From Lamellibrachia satsuma (Eukaryota; Annelida; Polychaeta; Sabellida; Siboglinidae): a stretch of 64,000 nt of DNA. A program made the translations under genes and the position numbers. The notes beneath the pieces were generated by a model that was not told where the DNA came from, ran no database searches, and was given only the letters and a program-made list of their open reading frames with translations. Below, in pieces: positions 35,910 to 48,600 of the stretch. How positions within the stretch are numbered: the first letter of the stretch is position 1; each line of letters opens with the position of its first letter. The stretch spans positions 4,161,001-4,225,000 of the forward strand of contig BSQZ01000011.1 in the NCBI GenBank assembly GCA_033239005.1. The letters are read 5' to 3'.

Positions 35910-38358
35910 TTATGCAATGAACTCGTATGGAATTTGCTGTAAGAAGACTGGCTTGTTGTACCTAGTGCTCACAAAGTGTCCCTCTCGTGGCTGATCAGGC
36001 TGAAACAGAGGACAGACAATAACCCATCTATTACTTGCCTGGATCTTTGGGTTCTAACGCAGTAATAAGGCTTTTCTAAGCTACTTTATTTTGGTTCTTT
36101 TAAAATAATTAGAATATGTCCCTCTTCCACAGATCAAGGTTTTTTAATGCAAGGATGTTTGGGGCTTCTACGGCTGACGGTGGAAGGTCATTCCAGTCCT
36201 AAAATATGCATTGCAAGAATGTATATTTTCTTATGTATCTATGATACCAGACAGACAAAACTCATCAGTGACACTATGATGGGTCAATAATTCCATTACA
36301 AATAAAGTAGTTACTCCCAAAAATCATCAAACGAGCATATTACATAAAAATGTTGCAGGCATGTGTACAAAACCGAGCATCACACTAAAGACAATTCAGT
36401 ATGGTGAAAGCCATGTAAAAAATACTTCTGACAAGATATGGTGCACATTAACGTTGTGACAAGTTTTATGAAAGACAACTAAAGATCGTCATTAAATTTG
36501 CTGGCAATTACTGGTATTCTAACTCTGTGAATGATTCGAAAAAACTGAACATTTGCAGATTATTTCATCATAAATGCTGTATCAACAAATTTGAAAGCCT
36601 GACTATCCTCTAGTATCCAGTAGTTTTCTTGATTGAATAAAAAAATTCTATGACCACTAGCCCAACTGAAATATTCTATTAAGTCGCTCATTCACTTAAG
36701 CGGTTTATAATAGTAGAGCGGGAATTATTCCGTCCTGCAAATATATTTGATTCTATTAAATGGCTGAATCTGTTATCAGCGATTATGTTAAGCAGAGTCC
36801 ACCATATTCAATTTGTTGACATAGCAGTCTGATATCACAAAATGGATGTCTTCAGGGGGGGGAGCATGGGCTGTTGCAAGAAAAAATTAGTTGTATAGCA
36901 CAAATAATGTGTTGCCTATAAATGGGTACATTATACTCACGATGCGCTTGCAGTTGACAGTTTCTCCCTTTGCCTTTGCTTCCTTCTTCTTCTTCTCGTT
37001 CTCCTCGACACGACGCAGGAAGTCGAGACGGCAGTTCGAGTGCTTCACGTGCTCAATGCGGACATTGATCCTCTTTGCAATGATTCTGCCCCTGTATGCA
37101 ACAAATCGTCTGTTGCTTAACTGGTTAGACGTTCCTGGATAGATGTTCCGGTTTCTTGTAATGTGATATTGGACATTACATTGGATTACATTTCAAGAAA
37201 CTTTTTGTATTCGTTCTGAATATTTCAGCCGAATCATTCAAAACAAATAAATAAAATAAAGTAATTTGTTAAGAAACACAGAACACACACACGTATGCAC
37301 AAACACACACAAACATTCCTCAGCTTTTTTTGACACAAAATAATTTTCTTGTAGCAACTTTAGTGCATTTTATCCATCATGCAATGGCTATCTTATACAC
37401 AGCTACGTAATGTCAAAAAGGCCTGATAGTTGGTCGAGTATACACCACCAAAAGATCTGTAGCATATCGCTGTCCAGGATGATAGAACAGAACTGTATTA
37501 TATCGGGAAGTCCCGGGAAAGTATGTTGTTGATAAATGACACAGGCGGGCTCAGATTTGCTGATACAACAGCATATCAACACAAATGCAAAACTGATAAA
37601 ACAGAAAGAAAACCCAAATTAGTTACCCTTTTCAGATTACACAATTAACTGCTTGGTTCCACACTTTTGGCTCACAAAAAATAATAATAAATTAAAGGTA
37701 AACAAGACCACATTTCAGGTGATCAAATTAAACTCATAAAAAAGTAAAGATTGAAATAAGTTTCATGTAGTACGACTGTATGAGCATGTTATATACGAAT
37801 ATTAGGACATGTACATACTTGACCCTCTTATTGACGATGACACCAACCGCATGTGGGGTGACGTTGTATACACGCCCTGTGCGGCCGTGGTAACTTTTGT
37901 GGGGCATGCCCTTCTGCTGCGCACCATTTCCCTGTCAAACAAACCACACTAATCACACATCTATCTGCCACACAACTATTCTACAGACAATAGTTCTGGA
38001 GCTAGAATCATCAGACTAGCAGTTGTATTAACAGTACAAGGAAACACATATAAAACTAAATGTATTTTACAAGCTAATTTACATCGAATAATGGCTAGCA
38101 GATGCCAGAACTAGTTACTGTAAGTCATAAGCTACACTCGGTTTTACTTGAAAAAGTAGGATAGTTTGAAATATAAATGCTAAATTTTTTTTAACAATCA
38201 AATATTAGCCAACTGTTGCATCCACTTACCTTGATATCAACAATATCGCCACGTTTGTACACAATCATAAACTGTGAAAGCGGAGTTCGGCCTTTTTGCT
38301 TGAAGGCACGACTGAACATGTAGCGCGTGCCGCGCCGATAACCTTTTGTGTTCGTCAT
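35910..38358 (-). CDS. RPL21: 60S ribosomal protein L21 (eL21), four coding exons
   Basis: Structural protein of the large cytosolic ribosomal subunit. Coding exons on the minus strand: 38358-38230, 37931-37819, 37091-36941 and 35999-35910. They give 160 residues with all introns GT-AG, the same length as human RPL21. Recognisable segments are [19 protein letters not shown] at the start, [18 protein letters not shown] in exon 2, [17 protein letters not shown] in exon 3, and the conserved ending IPYEFIA. The start ATG sits 8 bp inside its exon after an acceptor (TTGCAG), so at least one non-coding 5' exon lies upstream, probably in the GC-rich stretch near 39.2 kb. It is divergent to USP12/46. 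Intron 4 holds a dispersed repeat at about 36700-36800. I found no convincing snoRNA in the introns. Confidence 0.97.
36700..36800. repeat. Dispersed repeat, copy 1 (copy 2 at about 50045-50150)
   Basis: AAATGGCTGA...TTATC...GATT..TTAAGCAGAGTC occurs in RPL21 intron 4 and again in a USP intron, about 75 percent identical. Confidence 0.5.
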
Positions 38359-38366
38359 GGTGTCAA

Positions 38367-39642
38367 CTGCAACGAGATGACAATGACAGTTGTGTTGAGT
38401 CAGGGATACACAAGGTTCGTGAAATGATCTTGGGTTTTACGACCATTCTCAAATGAATCTGTACTGCATTAGATTGTTTGGTTATGTACATTTTATGGGA
38501 GGTATGCAAGTATTTTAACACATATATTGTTAAACATCTTCTGAGCAGATGTGCAAAAACACATTGAAGCTAGCCGAGCTAGCTCTCTGCATTTAATTAT
38601 TAATTTAGGTCTATGACAGATTTATTGCAACTTTGCAGTCACACAAGATAAGATCTGGCATAAGAAGTGAGTGTAAAAGTTTGTCATGCAGTCATTAAAA
38701 CCCTTTTGCAACCAATGGAACAGCCACATAGTGTCTCAAAATTATGCAACACTGCAAGTGTGCAAAAACACTGTATTTAAAAAGAGCATAACAGTATATA
38801 CTTTTTTGTACGTCGAATGAATGCAATGACACACAAAATTAGGTCAGAATAAAACAAAAATAATTAAGGCCAATTTAATGCAGGATTGCCGAGCGATATA
38901 ACAGGTTTTGTTTTACCATAGCTTTTTTCATGATCAGTAACAGTGCCCAGGGCAGGGCAGACAGTCTGCACCGTCACCGTGCAGGCAGCTGAATTTTATT
39001 TTGTGTGTGGTATCTGGCTAGTTTTCATGAACGCCATATTTTTTATCTATTTCCACATAATGTTGACGACCAACATAAACACAGATATATATGCATTCGT
39101 AATAATTAGATTCGCAAAACGATCATGTTGCCTTATGCATTGAGGTTGACTAGTCCAGCGGTAATCCGTCCAGCGCCACGAGAGGCCGAGACGGTTCACC
39201 ACGCGACACCGGCCTGTCGAGAAGCGCGGTTGGAAAACAGGTTTAGCGTAAGAAAATCTACTTGTATTTCATTTGAATATAATATGTGAATTCTTATCTC
39301 TAAATTGTTCATTATTAGTGTGTTTATTGTTTTCATTAATCCGTTAATGATAACAAATAGGTAAATCACATGTTCCACAACACGCACCTCACAAAATGTC
39401 GGCACGAAAGAACGTTCTCGTTGAAGTCACGTGGCCAGTTAAGTATTGGGATCAATGAAATTCTTAATCAGTACAGTCAATGCACATCAAGTTTGCATAT
39501 ATTTTGCATTGACTGCATTTATTGAGATAATATTGCTTCTTACAAAATTTATTTGTATCAGTAATTTTTCCCATCTTGCATATCGGTATTTACTGGCGGC
39601 GCGATATTTACTTCCGGGCAAAATATGGCTCTAAAGTAACTG
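38367..39642. promoter_or_regulatory. Shared 5' region of RPL21 and USP12/46
   Basis: Between two divergent genes. The stretch 39160-39235 is GC- and CpG-rich in an AT-rich setting and contains, on the minus strand, a pyrimidine start CTTCTCGAC (39216-39224) that could be a TOP-type start of RPL21. A CACGTG E-box lies at about 39428-39433. These are candidates only; no transcript data. No open frame here looks coding. Confidence 0.3.
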
Positions 39643-39663
39643 ATGAATATTTCTTCGAAAATG
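39643..39663 (+). CDS. Candidate first coding exon of USP12/46
   Basis: The bases encode MNISSKM and stop exactly before GTTGGT, a usable but weak donor. USP12/46 proteins have a short first exon ending in Met, joined in phase 0 to G-A-N-A/I-S, as required here (exon 2 starts [10 protein letters not shown] at 42630). Another upstream exon would serve equally well. Confidence 0.3.
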
Positions 39664-40499
39664 GTTGGTATTTGTAGGTTGTTAACCTGCTATTATGACA
39701 ACACTTGCAATATTTGCAAATGCATCAACTGTATTATTGGATGCAAACAGATGACTTGCTCAAACAAATTACTAAGTGTATAAATCAGGCATTCGATGCG
39801 ACATACTTGTATCATTTTGAAGGCTGACGCGTCATTCGTGCTACTAGGGTCTAAGCCGGTCAGGCTAAGGGGGTGGGCACGCCCATCCTTACCTAGGTTA
39901 CATGAATCGCATCACAAATTCAATTCAATTAGATAGATTTAAACGTATTCCACAAGGCAAGATATTGAGTAACAAAGGAAGCTGAATAATATACACAAAG
40001 TCAAATACGTGTTTATGGCGATAGATGGCGCCGCTAATTCTGTCGGACCAGAATCCATTAAGATTTGGCTGACTTTTAACTTGCTTCCACATAACTACAC
40101 ATTGGTTGATATATGTGTTGATACTTTAGGTACTTGTCTAGAATCTGGACCCACCTCAATTTTGACGTTATTAACATGCAGTATGTACAGTTACCATGCA
40201 CAATGTATACTGAACTGTGGAACATAAAAAACACATTTAATCACCAAAGCTCAAATTGGCATATTTAACCTGCATTGAGCACCATATTCCCCCCTTTATT
40301 CGATGAAAACGCTTTTGATTGCTGGGCCCGCAAGCTTCTGTTTGCAACATTAATCACAATAGTCACAACAAAATAGTAAAAACAATTAATTGAATTGCTT
40401 AGCTTTCCTAAAAATCATGCACATTTAAGCAAATTAGTCCAACAAAGATTGGTAAAATATTATAGTTTTTAATATATTTGAAATATAGAACTAGAAATC
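39664..40499. other. Spacer or first intron of USP12/46
   Basis: AT-rich; no coding signature. Confidence 0.3.
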
Positions 40500-41690
40500 T
40501 AGAAAATATGCTAAATTTCAGTGATAACATTGATGAAATAAATGAAGATGAAATGAAACACATCATAAAAATATTCAAGGTTATAATGACATATCAGTAA
40601 AATTAGTAAAAGCAGCACCAAATGCCTTAGCAAATCCCTTAGCAATAATTATATACCAATCTATAAATACTGAGATATTCCCAACCCAACTTAAAATTGC
40701 AAAGGTAATTTCAATCTACAAAAATAATGATAAAATGCAGACAAACAATTATACACCAATATCACTTTTACCAAATTTATGAAAAATCTTTGAAAAAGAA
40801 TAAAAAAATGAATTTGTTTAACCAAATATATAACTTCATTGAATAAAATAAACTCATTCATAAAAGCCAATATGAATTTAGAACAGCTCATTCCGCAGAA
40901 TTAGCCTTCTTAGAAATAGTAGAGCAAATAATAAAAGGCATGGATAAGAATGAAATACCAATAAATATTTACCTTGATTTATCAATTGCCTTTGATGTGT
41001 TAGATCATGAAGTTATACTAAATAAATTAAACTACTATGAAATAAGAGAAACAGCTTTTGAACTACTCAGTAGCTATCTCTCAAATCATAAGCAGTACGT
41101 AGTGACCACAGGTGTCCCTCAGGGTGCAATCCTCGGACCCTTACTCTTTATCATATATACGTAAATGACATTACAATCACTAGCCAAAAATTAGATTTGT
41201 ATCACGTATGCTGACAACACAACGTTAGTAAGTCATGTAAGTTATTTTAACCCACCATCAAATTCAACCATGTCACAAAATATCAGCAAAAAATTACACA
41301 ACAGACAAATGGCTAAATTGCAATAAATGATATCTAAATACAAATAAATTTAAATTTATCATATTAAAAAATATTCACAGAGAAGTTGATCCACTGATGT
41401 TACAAATAGACAATGCAAATATAGGAAAGGTTAAAACAATAACTTTTTGGGTCTAACAATAAACTGGAAAGATCATACCATTATTCTATCAAACAGATGC
41501 TCTCGTACAATAAATGTACTAAATACATTAAAACATTTACCCACCACCATAAAGATTATGTCAAGTAACTATTGTATTATCCCACCTAAACTATTGTATT
41601 TTGGTTTATGGGTTCCAGTGCGGTAGACTTCAAAAGCTGCAAAACACAAGATAATTAATAAGTTTATACTGACTAACATAATATACACAT
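40500..41690 (+). pseudogene. Decayed jockey/I-type reverse transcriptase fragment
   Basis: The plus strand holds RT motifs in a heavily A-rich, broken frame: SVKLVKAAPNALANPL near 40600, AKVISIYKNNDK, NNYTPISLLPNL near 40750, the first catalytic box IYLDLSIAFDVLDHEV near 40970, TGVPQGAILGPLLFIIY near 41115, and a degenerate second box (YADN instead of Y/F-ADD) near 41205. Many stops. It lies in the probable first intron of USP12/46, same orientation. Confidence 0.75.
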
Positions 41691-42629
41691 GTTTACACTG
41701 TAACATGTACAAAAGCGTTTGTTGGGTGGTTTATAATCCACAATTTGTCACTGCAGAAACATTAACAGTAATTGCAAGCACAGTTCTGCATGTAAATGTT
41801 TTAACATATTTTATTATTTTCAACATGATCACACCTTAGCATACCTCCTGTTGTCAGACCCACATGTAAGTCGGTATAAGACGTGTAACATTCCTATTGA
41901 AGAAAGTTAAAACTTCTTCCTCAACTGATTTAGTGGTGTCCAAATGCAGTGTGTGAACAGTTTATGTAACACCCGCAGTCGATTTAATAATAAAAAATGC
42001 CTATTTTTGTTCAAATCATCGCCGACCACATGACAAAGTTAAAAAAATTCACCAAGGAAGAAGATCGTGATATTTCAGCATTTTATTTTTAATTTTCACT
42101 TAAGTTAATTCTTGAATAAGCATTAACTAATTTAACAGTTTGTCTGATGATTTCACAAAAACTACATACAAAAGTTGCACAAACGAGCTAGCATTTTGCA
42201 GTGGATACTAAGTAGGTTTGTTTTTTCGCCAAATTTATTTGAAGTGAGACTAGCAAAAATTCGAATTGATTAAGCACCTTTAAATAACCTTTCAAAGTCT
42301 CCATGTATACTCGACGGAGCGCTTTGGCCTTTTCGGTTACTTCAATGTCTTAATAATGTGGTTAATTAAAACACTTTTGGGTGGTTAATATTTGTAAATA
42401 ATATAGTTTACCAGGTATATACTTTATACCATATAACATAATTTTATGATAAAAGATACTCTGTACTTTTAAAAATCAGTGCCTGCTCAGTTGGTTAATG
42501 CTACACTGATTTTGGAACTGCACAAATGTTGGCAAATGTTTCAGTGGCAATGGATGTAACCATAAAGATTAAAGTTTGGTAATCTCTCTTTGTTTAATTT
42601 GTTGAAGTAATTCGCAGTTCTTCTTCCAG
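41691..42629. other. Intronic spacer
   Basis: AT-rich without recognised features, ending in the acceptor TTCTTCCAG before exon 42630. Confidence 0.35.
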
Positions 42630-45600
42630 GGAGCAAATGCTTCACAGCTGGAGAAAGAAATTGGATCTGATCAGTTTCCCGCAAATGAACACTATTTTGG
42701 TCTCGTCAATGTAAGTATGCATGGAACATCTATGCACATGTTTCTGTGTAACGTTGAATTTTTATCGATTGAATGCACAACAGTGGTTGGGAAAACGTAG
42801 ACATACTTGTGATTACTGATTAGTCTGGGCTGTTGCGGTGCATGTTTAAATAATAGGCATTAAGCAAAATCTCAAATTTTGGTGTACAATCATTTCAAAT
42901 AAAATACTATGAGTTGTTTAGAAATGTAGCTTCCACTAGTAACCAAGGATCCTACTTGTGGCTGGTATCTTACTAGTATGATGGATCTAGTGTATACGTC
43001 AGGAGTTTGAATCAAATACAGGGCCAAATTAATGATTTGGAATAGGTCAACATGCCACGCGCACACACACACACACACACTCACACACACACTGTTGTAA
43101 ATAACATGTCCACAAGTTCGATTTATTATTATCATCAAACATCAACAACTGATTTTGAACAATAGTTGGACTTTATTAAAAAATGTTATTCCGCCACATG
43201 TTTCTGGCTTGCCACTGATGCCTTATTGACCCGTGTGACACTGACGCCTGGTGCTGGTGATGTTGACCCGTGTGACACTGACGCCTGATGCTGGTGATGT
43301 TGACCCGTGTGACACTGACGCCTGGTGCTGGTGATGTTGACCCGTGTGACACTGACGCCTGATGCTGGTGATGTTGACCCGTGTGACACTGACGCCTGAT
43401 GCTGGTGATGTTGACCCGTGTGACACTGACGCCTGGTGCTGGTGATGTTGACCCGTGTGACACTGACGCCTGATGCTGGTGATGTTGACCTGTGTGACAC
43501 TGACGCCTGGTGCTGGTGATGTTGACCCGTGTGACACTGACGCCTGGTGCTGGTGATGTTGACCCGTGTGACACTGACGCCTGGTGCTGGTGATGTTGAC
43601 CCGTGTGACACTGACGCCTGATGCTGGTGATGTTGACCCGTGTGACACTGACGCCTGGTGCTGGTGATGTTGACCCGTGTGACACTGACGCCTGGTGCTG
43701 GTGATGTTGACCCGTGTGACACTGACGCCTGATGCTGGTGATGTTGACCCGTGTGACACTGACGCCTGATGCTGGTGATGTTGACCCGTGTGATACTGAC
43801 GCCTGGTGCTGGTGATGTTGACCTGTGTGACACTGACACCTGGTGCTGGTGATGTTGACCCGTGTGACACTGACGCCTGGTGCTGGTGATGTTGCTGCAC
43901 CACCAAGTGCCCCACATCTGGCTGCAGATGTGTCCCTGTGAGCCTCAGTATGCCATCCAAGTGTCTGCCTGTTAGCCATGTTCGCGTCTTGCATTTAAAG
44001 AAATTCATCTTCCACTCCCCGTTGTGAGATCTGAAATCAGTGAATTGGTCAGCAAAGTCCTGTCTCAGCAGCCCAACGAATGCTACGAAGGCCTATGTGT
44101 CCGGACTGGCTGGTTTGCTTTCTATAAGTTGCAACTTTGTCTCGAAAGTCGAGACAAACTGGAAGAGTTCATTGTGTCCTGCATTTTCGTAGACTTGCCA
44201 GTGTGCCCAGACATACTTTCGTGCTGGTGCAGTGGGCCCAGACATACTTTCCTGCTGATGCAGTGGGCCCAGACATACTTTCGTGCTGATGCAGTGTGTC
44301 CAGACATACTTTCCTGTTGATGCAGTGGGTCCAGACATACTTTCCTGCTGATGCAGTGTGCCCAGACATACTTTCCTGCTGATGCAGTGGGCCCAGACAT
44401 ACTTTCTTGCTGATGCAGTGGGCCCAGACATACTTTCCTGCTGATGCAGTGGGCTCAGACATACTTTCATGCTGATGCAGTGTGCCCAGACATACTTTCC
44501 TGCTGATGCAATGTGCCCAGACATACTTTCCTGCTGATGCAGTGTGCCCAGACATACTTTCCTGCTGATGCAGTGGGCCCAGACATACTTTCCTGCTGAT
44601 GCAGTGGGCCCAGACATACTTTCCTGCTTCGCCCTAACACCTGATTTGTCTCGAACCCTTTCCATCAGCACACAACTCCATTTGCCACTTATCAGGTGAT
44701 GAACGTTATTCAAAACAACATATTTTCACTCAGACACCAAACCATAGTACTTACTTTCATGTCTGCATATGAAAATAATGAATTTATGAAACTTTAAAGG
44801 GAGTGAAAAAACATGTATGATTTGTTCATCACGTGGAAATACTATGATTGAGTTAACAGATGTGATTGGTCTATGAAAGTCTAGGTTTGACATTCCATTT
44901 ATTTATTTTACATATCCATATCAAGAGCCGCATTATGCACAATTTTGCTGTCAGTCCGTGACCCCACGGGCCGCATGAAATAGCTCTGTTGGCTGCAGTT
45001 GGCCCGTGGGCTGCATGTTGCCGACCCCTGGTATGCATGTCATTCTACTCCTAGAAGCTTTGCACAAACTGTCAGGGTTCCTCTATGACCCCAGGAAAGA
45101 ATTGTTTATTTTTCAAAATTCCCTGTGGATTATGGCCCTAATCAGCAGCACTTAATTGACAGAAGTTCTAAAGACTTGGGGAGTGGGAGAGGAAGTGGGG
45201 GAGGAGAGGGAGGGAGATCTTGAACCGTTGTATATTAATTGCTTGTTTGTTATTTTTTCATTCAGTTCGGCAACACCTGCTACTGTAATTCGGTGCTACA
45301 AGCATTGTTTTTCTGCAAGCCATTCCGAGAGAAGGTGCTGCAGTACAAGCAGCAGCAGAAGAACCAGAAGAGGGAGACACTGTTGACGTGTCTGGCCGAT
45401 CTCTTCCACAGCATCGCGACGCAGAAGAAGAAAGTCGGCACTGTCGCCCCCAAGAAGTTTATTCAGCGACTGCGCAAAGAAAATGGTAGGAGAGTGTATT
45501 CATGAAAATTGTCATCATGTTGGGTGAATAGCGTTAATATCGTGTATTTTCTTGTAATCAAAACTGTATTGTTCACTACAATGTTTTGGCAAAGCAGAAT

Positions 45601-48600
45601 CTGCTGTTTGCCTTCTTCAGGAACTGAATTCTGGGATGACTTAGCTTTTCTTCCGCTCGCCGTACCATCTGAAACTAAGTCATCCCAGAATTCAGTTCCA
45701 GAAGGCAACTGACGGTTGCAAAAATAGTGAGTAATCTTTATAGCAGTGATTACAAAAACCTCTATATGATAGTATTAGTAGAAATGTACGATTTTTAGAC
45801 TGCCTACTGCTTTGACTCAATTATAATTACTATGGAGTTGTGGGGAAACTTTTGACCCAGTTTGTTCATTTTGTTGACATATTTGTTTATACACCTGTAC
45901 ATTGAATTGAAACTCCACTACACTAATAATGGGTAAAGTGAAATGTATCTAATAGTTTGTATAAGTTATGTTGTATTGGTAAGGTATGATTTTGATTGAC
46001 ACTGGTCAGATGAATATCATTTGGTAGTATAATCTTTGATAGTTGTGCTGTTAAATCAAGACATTTCCCATCTTTTATTTCAGAATTATTTGACAATTAC
46101 ATGCAGCAAGATGCGCATGAATTTCTCAACTATTTATTAAACACTGTCGCAGACTTGCTACAAGGTAAGGAGAACAGAAAGCTTTATGCACACCTTTAAT
46201 GTTTCACATATGAGCAGTTTGGTCAACTGCTTGAACAAAAGTAATATTAGTCCATGATTGTTTTGTAATAATAATAATAAAATTTATTCACGATAAACTT
46301 TATAAAATGTACATTTTATCTTACTTAGGGTCATGAGTTTAACCGACAAATAAAATCAGTACTGCTTAAGATAAAAAATAACAAATGAGATTATATTCTA
46401 AAATGCAGTAAGGTTATATAACAAATTATTCAAATAACTTAAGTAAAATATATAGTTTTGCGATTTAAAAAATATATGGGTAAAATACATCACATCAACA
46501 ACATATGTATGTATGTATAGACAAATATCTCTTAAGATAAAAGGAAAGGTGCTTAGCTCATGCATAAGACTAGCCTACCTATTCGTCCTCGAGACCATGG
46601 CAATGACAGAAAGCAACAAGGGAAACTGCAAGTTTGTGAGAATAACTGCATCAGAAGAATTGCAGGAGTGAAAAGAATAGACAAGCGAAGAATAGAGGAG
46701 CTGAAGGAGGAAGTTGGTGTGAAAAAGAGTCTCACGAGGAAGTTGGTGAGGAACCGACTGAAGTGTGCTGGACATGCGGAGAGAATGGAAGGGGTACGGT
46801 TGACGAAGAGAACGGATGCGCTTAGAGCGGAGGGTAGCAGGAGAAGAGGAAGACCGAGACTGAGATGAGAGGACAGTGTAAAGAGAGATTTGGCAGGAGT
46901 GGGGAATGAGTGGGAGAATGAGGACGAGGGACGGGGGAGTGGAGACGGATGGTGGAGTCGGCAGTGAAATGAGACTAGTGATGAAGTATGGGAAACAAAA
47001 ATCTATGATCGGTATCAGTGCCAGCCTCACCTCGGACTACAGGGATAAAGAAGAGAGCAGCCACAATAAATTAATAAAAATCTTTTCTTGGTTCTACACC
47101 CAATATAGACATTTCACATGTGCGCCAAAACATTGACGAGAAATCTGTAGTTTATATGGTGGCAAGAAACACAAGTAGGAATATTACAAACAAATCAAAC
47201 TGTCCTGCTTAAGAAAAGGGTTTCTTATCAATAGTTGTTTGTTTGCCCTGGCAATGAACCGTAAATGTTTCCCCTGGCAATGAACCGTAAATGCTTATGC
47301 AATATTTGAAATATTTTTTTTGATTTTCAACGATTTAAGTTTGCCATTTGCCGGACGAACAGAAAACGAACTGCACTCGGTGCAAGTCATGCAGAGGATG
47401 TAAATGATGTAGACGATGTGGCGGCAGCAATATGAAGGTGTTATTGTCTCATTGTTTTAGCTGAGAAGCAAGGCAAGAACCGAACTGCAATCAATGGCAG
47501 TGTGAAATCAGAACCAACGTGGGTGCACGATATCTTTCAGGGAACACTTACAAACGAGACACGTTGCCTCAACTGTGAAACTGTACGTACCTTTGCAATG
47601 CAGTTTCATACCACTAGGGCTGCTTAGGCCATTTATTTTTTATTAGTTGGTTTACGGATCCACTGGCCCAATGTTTTAATTTTTGAAAAAATAACCTGTT
47701 TACGTTTTCATAGTGTTGTGTTTTAACATAAAACGTTTGTTGTGCTCAAAGACAAGCCTGTGATTAATCAGGTTGTATGTACTTTAATGTAATGTTGATA
47801 TTCATTTTGTTTAAGTCTCCCATTTTAGACAGGTTTGATATATTTTTTAATAATCATACTAATAGCTGTCTGGAGTTGAGTTTGTGATGAGTAATGGTAC
47901 CATTATTATAATAATAATGATATACCATATTCAACCTATTAAGTGTATATGCCCTAATTAGCGTACACCCCAGCAGGATCCATAATCATTGCAGTTAGTG
48001 TGGAATGGTTGAAAAGTATCGCCATCTGGTGTTAAACAGTTGGCACCACTTTTCAGTTGTTCTACACTTATCCCAAATGACACCACTAGTGTTAAGCAGT
48101 TAGTTACTGTATTGTCTAGAGAAAAAAAATTTTGGTGCTTATAAGAACAGATTCGTAAAATTTGTCCATGGCCCTTTTTTTGTCAAGCATATTGTATGCT
48201 TGTTAGGTCAGATACGGTACATGGAATTATTTTACTTGCTTTAGGTAAGTAGCAAGGATGAGGACTTCCTTGACCTGTCGGTGGACGTGGAACAGAATAC
48301 ATCCATCACACACTGTCTACGAGGCTTCAGTAGCACGGAGACACTGAGCAGTGAATACAAGTACTACTGTGAGGTGTGCTGCAGCAAGCAGGAGGCGCAG
48401 AAGAGGTGAGAGGGAGAGTGGGAACATTCTCACCCAGATCTGTCTGTCATATTTCTTTTTAAATCCGTATTTTTTACTTTATTTATATATTTATTTATTT
48501 ATCACATATTGTACGTATTGATACACACCCTGGTTGGTGTCATCAAAAAAATGTTTGTCACATGGTGACAGGGTTGGAGTCATTATGGAATGTTCATTAC

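Noticed and set aside
36000..38229. snoRNA genes in RPL21 introns, as known in vertebrates
   Set aside because: Near-matches to a C box (for example ATGATGA on the minus strand at about 36565) lack a D box CTGA at the right distance; H/ACA types could not be judged by eye.
43176..44008. Minus-strand Ser/His/Gln-rich open frames of 243-272 codons
   Set aside because: Products of the 37-bp minisatellite inside a USP intron; all three frames are open.
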